DNA of 19,510 nucleotides, taken from positions 1 through 19,510 of the forward strand of contig CALGIR010000021.1 of assembly GCA_937915475.1 (NCBI GenBank), in the 5' to 3' direction. Shown in pieces: positions 1 to 7,929 of the stretch. The position numbers and the translations under genes were made by a program. Below the pieces are notes generated by a model, which saw nothing but the letters and a program-made list of their open reading frames with translations, made no database searches and was not told the DNA's origin. The stretch comes from an uncultured Bacteroidales bacterium (GTDB taxonomy: Bacteria > Bacteroidota > Bacteroidia > Bacteroidales > Tenuifilaceae). Position 1 is the stretch's first letter. The number at the start of each line of letters is the position of its first letter.

Positions 1-2
1 TT

Positions 3-209
3 ATTTCCGATTATAATTACTGCGCGCCAAAGGTTTACATTGGAGCAGAAGTAACAACTGAAAAGTCAGTGTATTTTGGAGTAGGCTCATTAATTAAAGA
101 ACGTGTAAAAATTGGGAGCAATGCAATAATTGGAATGGGTTCAACAGTAATTGAGAATGTAAAAAGTAAGGATGTTTACTATGGCGAGAAAGCAAAAAAA
201 AGAAATTGA
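3..209 (+). CDS. NeuD-like hexapeptide acetyltransferase (C-terminal part)
   Basis: Reading from base 3 gives an uninterrupted 68-residue C-terminal fragment ending at a TGA; the start lies outside the window. It shows imperfect hexapeptide (left-handed beta-helix) rungs: VYIGAEV, VYFGVGSLI, VKIGSNAIIGMGSTVI. It ends with ENVKSKDVYYGEKAKKRN, which resembles the VVxxxVxxxxxVxGxPAKxI ending of sugar O- or N-acetyltransferases. Immediate linkage to a nonulosonate synthase, one base downstream, points to a NeuD/PglD-like enzyme that acetylates the sialic-acid-like sugar or its precursor. The family (hexapeptide transferase) is well supported. The exact substrate is inferred from context only. Confidence 0.75.
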   Translation: MSDYNYCAPKVYIGAEVTTEKSVYFGVGSLIKERVKIGSNAIIGMGSTVIENVKSKDVYYGEKAKKRN

Positions 210-210
210 T

Positions 211-1218
211 ATGTTACAAAAAAAATGTTATATAATTGCAGAATTGTCAGCTAACCATAACAATAGCTTCGAACTTGCATCTAAAACCATTAAGGCAATT
301 GCTGATAGCGGTGCTGATGCAGTTAAAGTGCAGACATATAAACCAGAAAGTTTAACGATAGACTTGGACACCGGATATTTTGCACCTCGCACTAAAGGGT
401 TATGGAAAGGTTATACACCATGGAATCTCTATAAGGAAGCATCTATGCCTTATGAATGGCAGCCCAAGTTAAAAAAGTATGCGGAAGAGCTTGGTTTAAT
501 ATTCTTTTCATCACCATTTGATTTAGAGGCTGTGGATTTTTTAGAAAAAATAGATAATCCAATTTATAAAATAGCTTCTCCCGAAATAACAGATGTAAAT
601 CTTATAGGATATGCTGCCTCAAAGGGTAAGCCTATGATTATTTCTACTGGTCTTGCTGATATAAAAGACATTGAACTTGCATTAGAAGCATGTCGTAAGG
701 TTGGAAATAATGATGTAACATTATTAAAATGCACCTCGCAATATCCTGCTTCCATAGTTCAAGCTAATCTTCGAACTATGATAGATATGAAAAAACGATT
801 TGGAGTGAAAGTTGGTTTATCGGATCATACAATGGGCTCTTTGGTTCCAACCGTAGCAGTTTCATTGGGAGCAGAGATAGTAGAAAAGCACTTTGTTCTG
901 GATAGATCCTTAGGTGGTCCCGACTCGGCTTTCTCGATGGAGCCAAACGAATTTAAAGAAATGGTTGATACAATTAGAAATGTAGAGAAGTCATTAGGGG
1001 AAGTAACCTATAAGGTAAGCGAGGAAGATAATAACAGAAGAAGATCATTGTTTGCTGTAAAAGACATTAAAGCTGGGGAAACTTTAACTGAAGATAATGT
1101 TAGGTCTATTAGGCCAGGGATTGGATTGCACCCAAAGTTCTATAATGAGGTTGTAGGAAGAATAACCGATAAAGATTATAGAAAGGGAGAACCTCTTTCC
1201 CATAATCTTATTAAATAA
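211..1218 (+). CDS. pseI: Pseudaminic acid synthase-type nonulosonate synthase
   Basis: A 335-residue NeuB/PseI family enzyme. It condenses phosphoenolpyruvate with a 6-carbon amino sugar to give a 9-carbon nonulosonic acid in the cytoplasm. The N-terminal TIM-barrel shows IAELSANHNN (9-18), KVQTY (39-43), SSPFD (100-104), LKCTSQYP (172-179), GLSDHT (202-207) and EKHF (225-228). A C-terminal antifreeze-like SAF domain covers about 278-335, with RPGIGLHPKFY. The KVQTYKPESLT and GGPDSAFS stretches resemble pseudaminic acid synthases more than N-acetylneuraminate synthases. An in-frame ATG at 172 exists but would overlap the upstream acetyltransferase and add a Lys/Arg-rich 13-residue leader absent from the family; the ATG at 211 is preferred. 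Legionaminic acid synthase is the main alternative. No PseB, PseC, PseG, PseH or PseF is in the window, so these must lie upstream. Confidence 0.87.
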   Translation: MLQKKCYIIAELSANHNNSFELASKTIKAIADSGADAVKVQTYKPESLTIDLDTGYFAPRTKGLWKGYTPWNLYKEASMPYEWQPKLKKYAEELGLIFFSSPFDLEAVDFLEKIDNPIYKIASPEITDVNLIGYAASKGKPMIISTGLADIKDIELALEACRKVGNNDVTLLKCTSQYPASIVQANLRTMIDMKKRFGVKVGLSDHTMGSLVPTVAVSLGAEIVEKHFVLDRSLGGPDSAFSMEPNEFKEMVDTIRNVEKSLGEVTYKVSEEDNNRRRSLFAVKDIKAGETLTEDNVRSIRPGIGLHPKFYNEVVGRITDKDYRKGEPLSHNLIK

Positions 1219-1220
1219 AA

Positions 1221-2684
1221 ATGTCTAAGCATTCTCATCTTCTTAAAAAAGTGGTTAAAAACAAGGTGTTACATTACGTTTTTAGCCGCTACGCTACATA
1301 TCTCGTTCAATTTGTCAATTCTCTATTTATTGCAGTTTACCTTGGCCCTTATTATTTGGGAATTTGGGGATTTATAACCCTAATTATCCAATACTTGAAT
1401 CAAATAAACTTTGGAATATCTCATTCTGTAAATGCAATAATATCCATTCATAAAAAAAAGGAGTGGTATGTTCAAAAAGTTATAGGAACAGCATTAACTA
1501 TGCTTGCAGTCCTTTCAATTGTAGTAATCTTATTTTTTTTAACTAACAAAATATTTCATTTAAATATAGGGAGTAAATACAACTTTTCAACTTATGCCCT
1601 AGCAGTAGCAGGAATAGGTGTTTTGGCTTATTACAACTCTTTATTTGCTGTTGTTTTCAGGGTTTATGGTAAGATCATGGAAATTGCCATCAATCAATCG
1701 GCCTTTCCTGTTTTGATGCTAATAGCCATTCTGTGCTTTAAAGGTGAAAATTTAATATGGGCATTGGTTGGAGCAAATTTGCTGGCATTTTCAGTATCCT
1801 TATGCCTATACATATTAAAAAGTCCAGTGAAACTAAAACCTCTTTTTATTGGTCGTTTGGCTAAATCGATACAGGTAAAAGGATGGCATCTGTTTATTTA
1901 CAATACATCTTTTTATTTTATTGTTATTTCAACCCGTTCTTTTGTAAGTTTCTATTATAGTGTTGAAGAATTTGGTTACTTTACATTTGCATTTGCTTTG
2001 GCAAATACGGTACTATTGCTACTACAATCATTTTCATTTCTTATATTCCCAAAACTACTAAACCGACTGGCTTGTGCTTCAAATGAGAAAGTTGTTGAAC
2101 TATTAAACCAACTACGCGATGCGTATATAACAACATCACATTTGTTAGTTCACTTTGCCATACTATTTTTCCCTTTATTTATACTTTTGTTTCCACAGTA
2201 TAACCAATCGGCAAACGCGTTTAAACTAATTGCTCTAACCGTAGTTTTATACACTAACTCATTTGGTTATTCTGGACTGTTAATAGCTAAAAATAAAGAA
2301 AAAAAATTAAGCCATTTGTCATTCCTATCACTCATTATTAATATAATAATTGCCTTTGTCCTGTCTGCAGTATTTCATGTCCCATTTTCATTTGTAATTA
2401 CAGCAACAATGGTGTCTTACTTTATTTATGTATTTATTTTAGGTAGAATGGGGCGAAAACTAGTAAATTTAAACCTTTCTACTTTTGAAGTTTTAAAAGA
2501 TATTTATCCGATTAAACTCATTCTTCCATATATCTTGAATATTTGTTTTATATTCCTCTCTATAAATGAATGGTTTTTTATTATTCCAGTGGTTTTATTT
2601 ATAGCACTTAACTATAAAACATTAGTGCAAATTAAAAACATTGCAAAAACCATAGTAATCAAACCTGAATTTATTGATATCTAA
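1221..2684 (+). CDS. wzx: Wzx-type polysaccharide flippase
   Basis: A 487-residue, very hydrophobic integral membrane protein with roughly 12-14 predicted transmembrane stretches, typical in length for Wzx/RfbX or MATE-like O-unit translocases. It would move undecaprenyl-diphosphate-linked oligosaccharide units from the cytoplasmic to the periplasmic face of the inner membrane. It starts two bases after the stop of the synthase gene, so co-translation is likely. Like other Wzx proteins it has no strict catalytic motif; the call rests on hydropathy, length, an early NSLFIAVYLGPYYLGIWGF-like segment and the gene neighbourhood (PseI, Wzy, transferases). The segment from here to about 5250 is visibly richer in A+T than the fnl genes downstream, as is common for exchangeable Wzx/Wzy modules. 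Confidence 0.85.
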   Translation: MSKHSHLLKKVVKNKVLHYVFSRYATYLVQFVNSLFIAVYLGPYYLGIWGFITLIIQYLNQINFGISHSVNAIISIHKKKEWYVQKVIGTALTMLAVLSIVVILFFLTNKIFHLNIGSKYNFSTYALAVAGIGVLAYYNSLFAVVFRVYGKIMEIAINQSAFPVLMLIAILCFKGENLIWALVGANLLAFSVSLCLYILKSPVKLKPLFIGRLAKSIQVKGWHLFIYNTSFYFIVISTRSFVSFYYSVEEFGYFTFAFALANTVLLLLQSFSFLIFPKLLNRLACASNEKVVELLNQLRDAYITTSHLLVHFAILFFPLFILLFPQYNQSANAFKLIALTVVLYTNSFGYSGLLIAKNKEKKLSHLSFLSLIINIIIAFVLSAVFHVPFSFVITATMVSYFIYVFILGRMGRKLVNLNLSTFEVLKDIYPIKLILPYILNICFIFLSINEWFFIIPVVLFIALNYKTLVQIKNIAKTIVIKPEFIDI

Positions 2685-2814
2685 AAAAGTAAGAAAAGAA
2701 CTGTGTTTAAGTTAAAATCTGTCCAGTCAAGGTAGACCATCTCAAACAGGCAACAAAAATAAAAACTATAGCAAAAGAAGCAACAAACAATCCTAACTTT
2801 ATAAACATATAGAT

Positions 2815-3618
2815 ATGAGCCTTTTCGAAAAAAAAGAAAAACTAGATAGTTTTTTTTACAGGGCATTTAATTTAATGTCGCAAGCAATTTTCTTCTTTAA
2901 ATTCAAACTTAAAAGAGAACTAAAGAGAAACTCTTGTTACAAAGATTTACATAAAGGACAAAGGTGCTTTATACTAGGAGCAGGGCCCTCTTTAAAAACC
3001 TTAACCGAAGAACAACAACAGTTTCTGAAAAAAGAAGTGACATTTGGAGTAAATTTTTTATATAAATCAGACGTACTGAATATTATTCACCCAACTTACT
3101 ACGCTTTATTTGATAATCTTTTTTTTTCAAGATACAGATTTGTTTTTAAAAAAATTGCAGAAAAATTTCCTGACACTATTTTTCTAACTAATCAAAATGG
3201 GGGTAAAGTAGTAAAAGAAGAAAACATTATTAATAAAACCATTAAATCATATTCTAAGTTATATCCTATAAAAAACTTCGCTTATGATTTAACCCAAAAT
3301 GCGCATATAACATTTAATGTAGTTAGTGAATGTATTAAAACTGCGATGTTCTTAGGGTTTAAAGAAATTTATTTGCTAGGAGCCGACTATAATGCTTTTG
3401 CTCATCCAGTAGAAGTTCATTGCTATGATGATGATAAGAACAAACCATTAGCACAAAACAGGCTAGGGTTCTTATTGAAATACTACGCTTTAACAACAAA
3501 CTTTCACTATATTATATCTAAAAAAGCTAGCAAAAAAAATATTAGTGTTATTAATTTAACTCCAAATAGTCTGCTGGATGCATATCAGAAAAAGAATATC
3601 TCAGATGTTTTAAAATAA
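2815..3618 (+). CDS. GT42/DUF115-like putative nonulosonate (pseudaminic acid) transferase
   Basis: A 267-residue soluble protein. Key stretches: ILGAGPSLK (53-61), like the GNGPSLK nucleotide-sugar loop of Campylobacter Cst-type sialyltransferases; GFKEIYLLGADY (181-192), like GYKEIYLSGIDFY of Cst-II; and NLTPNSLLDAY (247-257), like LCPNSLLANF of Cst-II. His197 and His202 follow the second motif, but I cannot say which corresponds to the catalytic His. The same fold occurs in DUF115 proteins, including the Maf family tied to pseudaminic-acid glycosylation of flagellin. Given the linked PseI, the best inference is transfer of CMP-activated pseudaminic acid to the repeat unit. It lies 130 bp after wzx, in sequence where I see no gene, and directly abuts wzy (TAA then ATG). 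The family resemblance is remembered, not computed. Confidence 0.6.
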   Translation: MSLFEKKEKLDSFFYRAFNLMSQAIFFFKFKLKRELKRNSCYKDLHKGQRCFILGAGPSLKTLTEEQQQFLKKEVTFGVNFLYKSDVLNIIHPTYYALFDNLFFSRYRFVFKKIAEKFPDTIFLTNQNGGKVVKEENIINKTIKSYSKLYPIKNFAYDLTQNAHITFNVVSECIKTAMFLGFKEIYLLGADYNAFAHPVEVHCYDDDKNKPLAQNRLGFLLKYYALTTNFHYIISKKASKKNISVINLTPNSLLDAYQKKNISDVLK

Positions 3619-4731
3619 ATGATCAGGAAAGAAACTATACTACAATTAATCATTCCAGTATTCTTCTTCTTAATTATATTGAAGTTTTATTCTGCAAGTT
3701 TAAGTAATGTAGCAACTATCTTATACATTGGTTTAGGTTACGTTGCATTGATTATTTCCCTTATTAGCAAAAGTAATAAAGCGAACATAATTAAATGGAT
3801 GTTCTTTATTATCTATATCGGTGTGTTAAATGCTCTATTAAGTTCTTTAATTACCGACAATTATAGAATCCAAGATGTCATACTGCTCTTTAGTTACATA
3901 GGTATAGCTTTTATTCCTTTCATAATTAGGTTAAGCTATCCAATCTATAAGTGGTGCTATATAATTCTTTTATTGTTTTTTGGATTTCATATTGTAAAAG
4001 GAACTAATCCAACAGAGATTTTCTCTATTAGCAGAAACTTCATATCCGTTGTTTTGCTTATTGCTGCATCATATCATATTATATCTGCTCATCAGAACAA
4101 TAAAAAAATATCCCTGATACTACTTATCTCTTCATTAGTTTTATCTATTTGGGCAACAGGACGCAGTGGTATAATTGTATTTACTCTTTTGTTACTTTCA
4201 GTAATTTTAATCGATAAAAAATACAAAAAATACAGAGTGTATTTTGTTTCGCTACTCTTAATTGTAGTCTATTTAATATATATCTTTCTATTTTCCGATC
4301 TTTTAAATAGTGGATTAGTGCGTTTTGTAAATTATGGAATAGAAGATAGTGCACGCTCTGGTGTAAACACCGAATATATTGCAAAAATGAAAGAAAGTTT
4401 TTTGTATATACTTACTGGTGCACCGCTTAAGGAAGTGCAAAGTATCGTTGCATTAGATTTAAACCCACATAATTCAATCATCCGGCTGCACATATATTAC
4501 GGGTTATTAGGGGTTTTATGCTTGAGTTTTTTATTAATAAAAACATCATGTTTTTTTATTCGGGAAAAGAATTATATATACCTATCACTACTTATTTGCT
4601 TGCTATTAAGATCATTGGTTGATTCAACATCTTTTCATGGTCCGTTAGATCCATTACTTTTTTATTTACTATTCCTGTTTTTAGATAAAAAATCAAACGA
4701 AAATGAAAAAGAAGTTATTGAACATATATAG
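3619..4731 (+). CDS. wzy: Wzy-type O-antigen/capsule polymerase
   Basis: A 370-residue polytopic membrane protein with about ten hydrophobic segments. An ATGRSGIIVFTLLLLSVIL stretch (around residues 178-196) is typical of the Wzy_C/O-antigen polymerase superfamily (xxGSRxG-like). A longer hydrophilic, presumably periplasmic, section around residues 230-285 includes NPHNSIIRL, resembling the HNxxL motif of Wzy/WaaL proteins. It would polymerise flipped repeat units at the periplasmic face. The ATG follows the previous stop codon with no gap, and its own 3' end overlaps the next gene by 29 bases, so it belongs to a tightly packed operon. WaaL-type ligase is the alternative, less likely beside wzx and in this length class. 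Confidence 0.8.
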   Translation: MIRKETILQLIIPVFFFLIILKFYSASLSNVATILYIGLGYVALIISLISKSNKANIIKWMFFIIYIGVLNALLSSLITDNYRIQDVILLFSYIGIAFIPFIIRLSYPIYKWCYIILLLFFGFHIVKGTNPTEIFSISRNFISVVLLIAASYHIISAHQNNKKISLILLISSLVLSIWATGRSGIIVFTLLLLSVILIDKKYKKYRVYFVSLLLIVVYLIYIFLFSDLLNSGLVRFVNYGIEDSARSGVNTEYIAKMKESFLYILTGAPLKEVQSIVALDLNPHNSIIRLHIYYGLLGVLCLSFLLIKTSCFFIREKNYIYLSLLICLLLRSLVDSTSFHGPLDPLLFYLLFLFLDKKSNENEKEVIEHI

Positions 4732-5248
4732 ATTTTCAAAATCTCTTTTTTTTACAAAAAAATATGGACTACGTGATGTTTCACATCCCATCTATTTTGG
4801 TGGAAAATCTAATATTTCAAGGGATTTAAAAACCGAGCCATATTGCTTTATAGGTAAAAGATGTATTATTTACCCTAATGTCACAATAGGAGCATTCTCT
4901 ATGCTCGCAAATAATGTATCAATTATAGGTGACGACCATGAATTCAAATTATTAGATAGACCTATAATTTTTTCAGGCAGGAAAACAGTAAGAGAAACAA
5001 TTATTGGTAAAGATGTTTGGATTGGAGCTTTTTCTATAGTAATGACGGGAATTAAAATTGGAGATGGAGCCATTATTGCAGCAGGATCAGTTGTGACTAA
5101 AAATGTAGAGGCTTATTTTGTATATGGAGGGGTTCCGGCGAAAAAAATAAAGCCTCGGTTCAGCAGCATAGAAGAACAAATGGAATATCAATCAATGTTA
5201 AATGCAATTGATCCAAATCAAATTCCTAGCGACTGGACTTTATGTTAA
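4703..5248 (+). CDS. Hexapeptide-repeat O-acetyltransferase (CatB/WbbJ type)
   Basis: A 181-residue left-handed beta-helix acyltransferase. Rungs such as CFIGKRCIIYPNVTIGAFSMLANNVSII cover about residues 48-75, followed by GDDHEF with the conserved His of xenobiotic/sugar acetyltransferases. An extended loop comes next, then IIGKDVWIGAFSIVMTGIKIGDGAIIAAGSVVTKNV and the closing YGGVPAKKIKPRF. It probably O-acetylates the polysaccharide repeat unit using acetyl-CoA. The ATG lies inside the end of the polymerase gene in another frame (29-base overlap), and the first residues MKKKLLNIYRFSK form a basic N-terminus. The acceptor sugar cannot be deduced. It closes the AT-rich wzx-wzy module. Confidence 0.82.
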   Translation: MKKKLLNIYRFSKSLFFTKKYGLRDVSHPIYFGGKSNISRDLKTEPYCFIGKRCIIYPNVTIGAFSMLANNVSIIGDDHEFKLLDRPIIFSGRKTVRETIIGKDVWIGAFSIVMTGIKIGDGAIIAAGSVVTKNVEAYFVYGGVPAKKIKPRFSSIEEQMEYQSMLNAIDPNQIPSDWTLC

Positions 5249-5270
5249 TTATAAAACCAACTATTGAACT

Positions 5271-6287
5271 ATGTTTAAAAACAAAACCTTACTAATTACT
5301 GGAGGTACTGGATCTTTTGGCAATGCTGTATTAACTCGTTTTATTGATACCGACATTCATGAAATACGCGTATTCAGTAGAGATGAGAAGAAACAAGACG
5401 ATATGCGTCATCAATTACAAAACCCCAAAGTAAAATACTACATTGGCGATGTTAGGGATAAACGAAGTATAGACAATGCCATGCGTGGAGTTGACTACGT
5501 GTTTCATGCTGCCGCATTGAAACAGGTGCCTTCGTGTGAATTCTTCCCAATTGAGGCAGTAAAAACCAATGTATTAGGCACTCAAAATGTGTTGGACTCA
5601 GCTGATGAGCATGGTGTACAAAAGGTAATTGTTCTTAGTACCGACAAAGCCGCTTATCCAATAAATGCCATGGGTATTAGCAAAGCGATGATGGAGAAGG
5701 TGGCCATAGCCAAAGCACGTTCACTTGGTGATAATGCAACCACAACTATTTGCTGTACCCGCTACGGAAACGTTATGGCCAGCCGTGGCTCAGTTATCCC
5801 CTTATGGATTGATCAAATGAGGGCAAACAAAGACATTACCATCACCGATAGCAATATGACACGCTATATGATGACTCTTGAAGATGCAGTTGATTTGGTT
5901 CTGTATGCTTTTGAAAATGGGAATAGTGGCGACTTATTCGTGCAAAAAGCTCCGGCTGCAACCTTAGAAGTATTGGCAAATGCGCTAAGAGAACTATATA
6001 AAACAGATACCTCCATAAAGGTTATTGGTACACGTCATGGCGAGAAACTATATGAAACGTTGGTAACTCGCGAAGAGATGTTCCGATCAGAAGATATGGG
6101 TAATTATTTCCGAATACCTGCCGATGCTAGGGATTTGAATTATGATAAGTATTTCTCAAAAGGACAAGAAGATATATCTAAAGTAGAAGATTATCATTCG
6201 CATAATACTCATCGTTTGAATTTGGAAGAAATGAAAGAGTTGTTGTTGAAATTGGAAATGATTAGAAAGGACTTGGACAGAGATTAG
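5271..6287 (+). CDS. fnlA: UDP-GlcNAc 4,6-dehydratase/5-epimerase, UDP-L-FucNAc pathway step 1
   Basis: A 338-residue extended short-chain dehydrogenase, the right size for FnlA/CapE/WbjB. It converts UDP-GlcNAc to the 4-keto-6-deoxy-L-talo intermediate. Seen: the NAD(P) loop TGGTGSFG (10-17), SRDEKKQDDMR (36-46), HAAALKQVP (79-87), LSTDKAAYP (122-130) with the dehydratase Asp125-Lys126, and MGISK (134-138). Met replaces the usual Tyr of YxxxK, as reported for CapE. C-terminal ARDLNYDKYFSKG fits FnlA-like enzymes. PseB is related, but the immediately following fnlB and fnlC homologues settle the assignment. The stop TAG lies in the first unit of a 7-bp tandem array, so the final Arg-Asp may be array-derived. 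Confidence 0.93.
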   Translation: MFKNKTLLITGGTGSFGNAVLTRFIDTDIHEIRVFSRDEKKQDDMRHQLQNPKVKYYIGDVRDKRSIDNAMRGVDYVFHAAALKQVPSCEFFPIEAVKTNVLGTQNVLDSADEHGVQKVIVLSTDKAAYPINAMGISKAMMEKVAIAKARSLGDNATTTICCTRYGNVMASRGSVIPLWIDQMRANKDITITDSNMTRYMMTLEDAVDLVLYAFENGNSGDLFVQKAPAATLEVLANALRELYKTDTSIKVIGTRHGEKLYETLVTREEMFRSEDMGNYFRIPADARDLNYDKYFSKGQEDISKVEDYHSHNTHRLNLEEMKELLLKLEMIRKDLDRD

Positions 6288-6328
6288 TGATTAGTGATTG
6301 GTGATTAGTGATTGGCGATTGGTGATTA
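6282..6328 (+). repeat. Heptamer array, GATTRGY family, between fnlA and fnlB
   Basis: Six contiguous 7-bp units (gattagt, gattagt, gattggt, gattagt, gattggc, gattggt) plus five bases of a seventh. Variation is limited to A/G at position 5 and T/C at position 7. The array starts inside the fnlA stop region and ends just before an aaggagg stretch upstream of fnlB. No four-helix-bundle gene lies here, unlike the related arrays at 7520-7547 and 7936-7995, so it may be a gene-less or remnant element. Confidence 0.95.
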
Positions 6329-6357
6329 AAAAGGAGGTAATTAAGGGTTTAAAAATA

Positions 6358-7506
6358 ATGACAAAAATACTGATAACTGGTGCAAAAGGATTTATAGGGA
6401 AAAACCTTATTGCTGAATTAAAAAACATACAGCAAGGAAAAGCAAAGCATGCAACATTGGGTTCGGATATAACACTTTTCGAATTTGATATTGATAGCGA
6501 ACCTAATCTTTTAGATATTTATTGCAAAGAAGCCGATTTTGTGTTTCACTTAGCTGGCATTAACCGACCCAAAGAGCAAAGCGAATTTATGGAAGGTAAT
6601 TTTGGCTTTACTAGTCAGTTACTTGACACTCTCAAAAAGCACAATAACAGCTGCCCCATCATGCTCTCGTCTTCCATACAGGCAGAATTAGACAATCTGT
6701 ATGGTGCATCTAAAAAAGCTGGAGAGGATTTGCTATTTAAATATGGAAAAGAAACTGGAGCAAATGTTTATGTCTATCGCTTCCCAAATGTTTTTGGTAA
6801 ATGGTGCCGCCCCAACTACAACAGTGCAGTGGCTACTTTCTGCCACAACATAGCTCGGGATATGCCCATACAAGTGAATGATGCAAACGCACAAATGACC
6901 TTAGTGTACATTGACGATGTGGTTCAGGAACTCACCAGATGTTTAACAAATAACCCTAACACAGTTGGGGGCTACTGCAAGGTACCAGCCGAGCACAAAA
7001 TAAATCTGGGAGAAATCGTCGACTTAATTCACTCTTTTAAAGAAAGTCGTAAAACGTTAAAAGTGCCTGACTTATCCAGTCCAATTACAAAAAAACTATA
7101 CTCCACCTATCTCAGCTATTTGCCCGAGGATAGTTTCTCTTATCCCTTAAAAATGAACGTGGATGAACGTGGTTCATTCACAGAGTTTTTGAAATCACCC
7201 GACAGAGGCCAGGTATCCATAAATATCTCCAAACCCGGAATAACAAAAGGAAATCATTGGCACCATACCAAGAATGAGAAATTCTTGGTGGTATCAGGTA
7301 ATGGAGTAATTCGCTTTAGAAAAACTGATGAACCATCTGAGATAATTGAATATCATGTTTCTGGCAAAAAACTCGAAGTGCTTGATATTCCCGTGGGATA
7401 TACACATAACATTGAGAATTTGGGAAATGATGATATGGTAACGGTTATGTGGGTCAATGAGGTGTTTGATGCACAGAATCCGGATACTTATTTTGAAAAG
7501 GTCTAA
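6358..7506 (+). CDS. fnlB: Bifunctional 3-epimerase/4-ketoreductase with cupin domain, UDP-L-FucNAc pathway step 2
   Basis: A 382-residue two-domain enzyme of the FnlB/CapF/WbjC family. The N-terminal Rossmann reductase shows ITGAKGFIG (6-14), HLAGINRP (64-71) and YGASK (115-119, the YxxxK pair). The C-terminal RmlC-like cupin (about 265-382) has GNHWHHTKNEKFLV, whose His300, 302 and 303, with His350, are likely metal ligands, as in CapF. It epimerises at C-3 and reduces the 4-keto group to give UDP-2-acetamido-2,6-dideoxy-L-talose. The reading frame is open back to an ATG at 6298, but that would translate the upstream heptamer array (VISDWRLVI). The ATG at 6358 gives the canonical family N-terminus MTKILITG and has aaggagg 5' of it (6331-6337), though with unusually long spacing. 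Confidence 0.93.
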   Translation: MTKILITGAKGFIGKNLIAELKNIQQGKAKHATLGSDITLFEFDIDSEPNLLDIYCKEADFVFHLAGINRPKEQSEFMEGNFGFTSQLLDTLKKHNNSCPIMLSSSIQAELDNLYGASKKAGEDLLFKYGKETGANVYVYRFPNVFGKWCRPNYNSAVATFCHNIARDMPIQVNDANAQMTLVYIDDVVQELTRCLTNNPNTVGGYCKVPAEHKINLGEIVDLIHSFKESRKTLKVPDLSSPITKKLYSTYLSYLPEDSFSYPLKMNVDERGSFTEFLKSPDRGQVSINISKPGITKGNHWHHTKNEKFLVVSGNGVIRFRKTDEPSEIIEYHVSGKKLEVLDIPVGYTHNIENLGNDDMVTVMWVNEVFDAQNPDTYFEKV

Positions 7507-7519
7507 TAAAAGGTAATTT

Positions 7520-7547
7520 GTGATTGGTGAATAGTGAATAGTAAAGA
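7520..7547 (+). repeat. Left heptamer array of four-helix-bundle unit 1
   Basis: Four 7-bp units (gtgattg, gtgaata, gtgaata, gtaaaga) begin 14 bases after the fnlB stop and end 17 bases before the four-helix-bundle ATG. They share the GTGATT core with the 6282 array. The sequence at 7513-7532 matches the reverse complement of part of the array downstream of the gene in about 18 of 20 positions, so the gene is bracketed by inverted repeats. Confidence 0.85.
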
Positions 7548-7564
7548 ACAAACTGCTGATAGTT

Positions 7565-7918
7565 ATGAAAACACATAAAGATTTAGATGTATGGAAGAAA
7601 GCAATTGAGCTAGTAGCATCAATCTATAAAACAACGTCTTCATTCCCTAAGGAAGAACTATATGGACTAACTTCACAAATCCGCCGAACCGCTGTCTCAA
7701 TTCCTTCAAATATAGCAGAAGGTGCAGCTCGAAACCATAATAAAGAATTCATTCAATTTCTATACATTGCCCTAGGAAGTGGATCTGAACTTGAAACTCA
7801 GTTAATAATATCAAAAATGCTTGGTTTTATTTCTGAAGAAAATGCACAGGAATTGATAAATGAGTTAAACTCAATCTCTAGAATGCTCCAGGGTCTTATT
7901 AAACATGTCAAAAATTAA
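7565..7918 (+). CDS. Four-helix-bundle protein (S23/23S rRNA intervening-sequence protein family), copy 1
   Basis: A 117-residue all-helical protein with the hallmark layout of the S23/IVP family: an N-terminal KTHKDLDVWKKAIELV (2-17), then IYKTTSSFPKEELYGLTSQIRRTAVSIPSNIAEGAAR, then FIQFLYIALGSGSELETQL, and a last amphipathic helix to the C-terminus. The family was named from proteins encoded in 23S rRNA intervening sequences. The DGR accessory protein Avd has the same fold, but no reverse transcriptase or template repeat is visible here. Function is unknown; a basic nucleic-acid-binding bundle is the usual assumption. The gene interrupts the normally consecutive fnlB-fnlC pair and is bracketed by inverted 7-bp arrays, which suggests it arrived as a discrete unit. 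A close paralogue lies at 14435. Confidence 0.92.
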   Translation: MKTHKDLDVWKKAIELVASIYKTTSSFPKEELYGLTSQIRRTAVSIPSNIAEGAARNHNKEFIQFLYIALGSGSELETQLIISKMLGFISEENAQELINELNSISRMLQGLIKHVKN

Positions 7919-7929
7919 AATTTACTCTT

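Noticed and set aside
172..210. Earlier ATG (172) for the nonulosonate synthase
   Set aside because: It overlaps the end of the upstream acetyltransferase and adds a Lys/Arg-rich leader not found in the family; the ATG at 211 directly follows the stop and gives the canonical start.
2681..2866. Small reverse-strand protein in the gap after wzx
   Set aside because: The composition is a by-product of AT-rich sequence, it overlaps the start of the next gene, and it has no recognisable motif.
5271..6287. PseB (pseudaminic acid pathway dehydratase)
   Set aside because: It is related and would fit PseI, but the adjacent fnlB and fnlC homologues and the C-terminal pattern make FnlA/CapE the better assignment.
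6298..6357. Earlier ATG-led extension of fnlB
   Set aside because: The extra residues are translated heptamer repeats (VISDWRLVI); MTKILITG at 6358 is the normal family N-terminus. Unlike fnlC, a proper internal ATG is present here.
7565..7918. Accessory Avd protein of a diversity-generating retroelement
   Set aside because: The fold family is shared, but there is no reverse transcriptase, no template/variable repeat pair and no variable target gene nearby.
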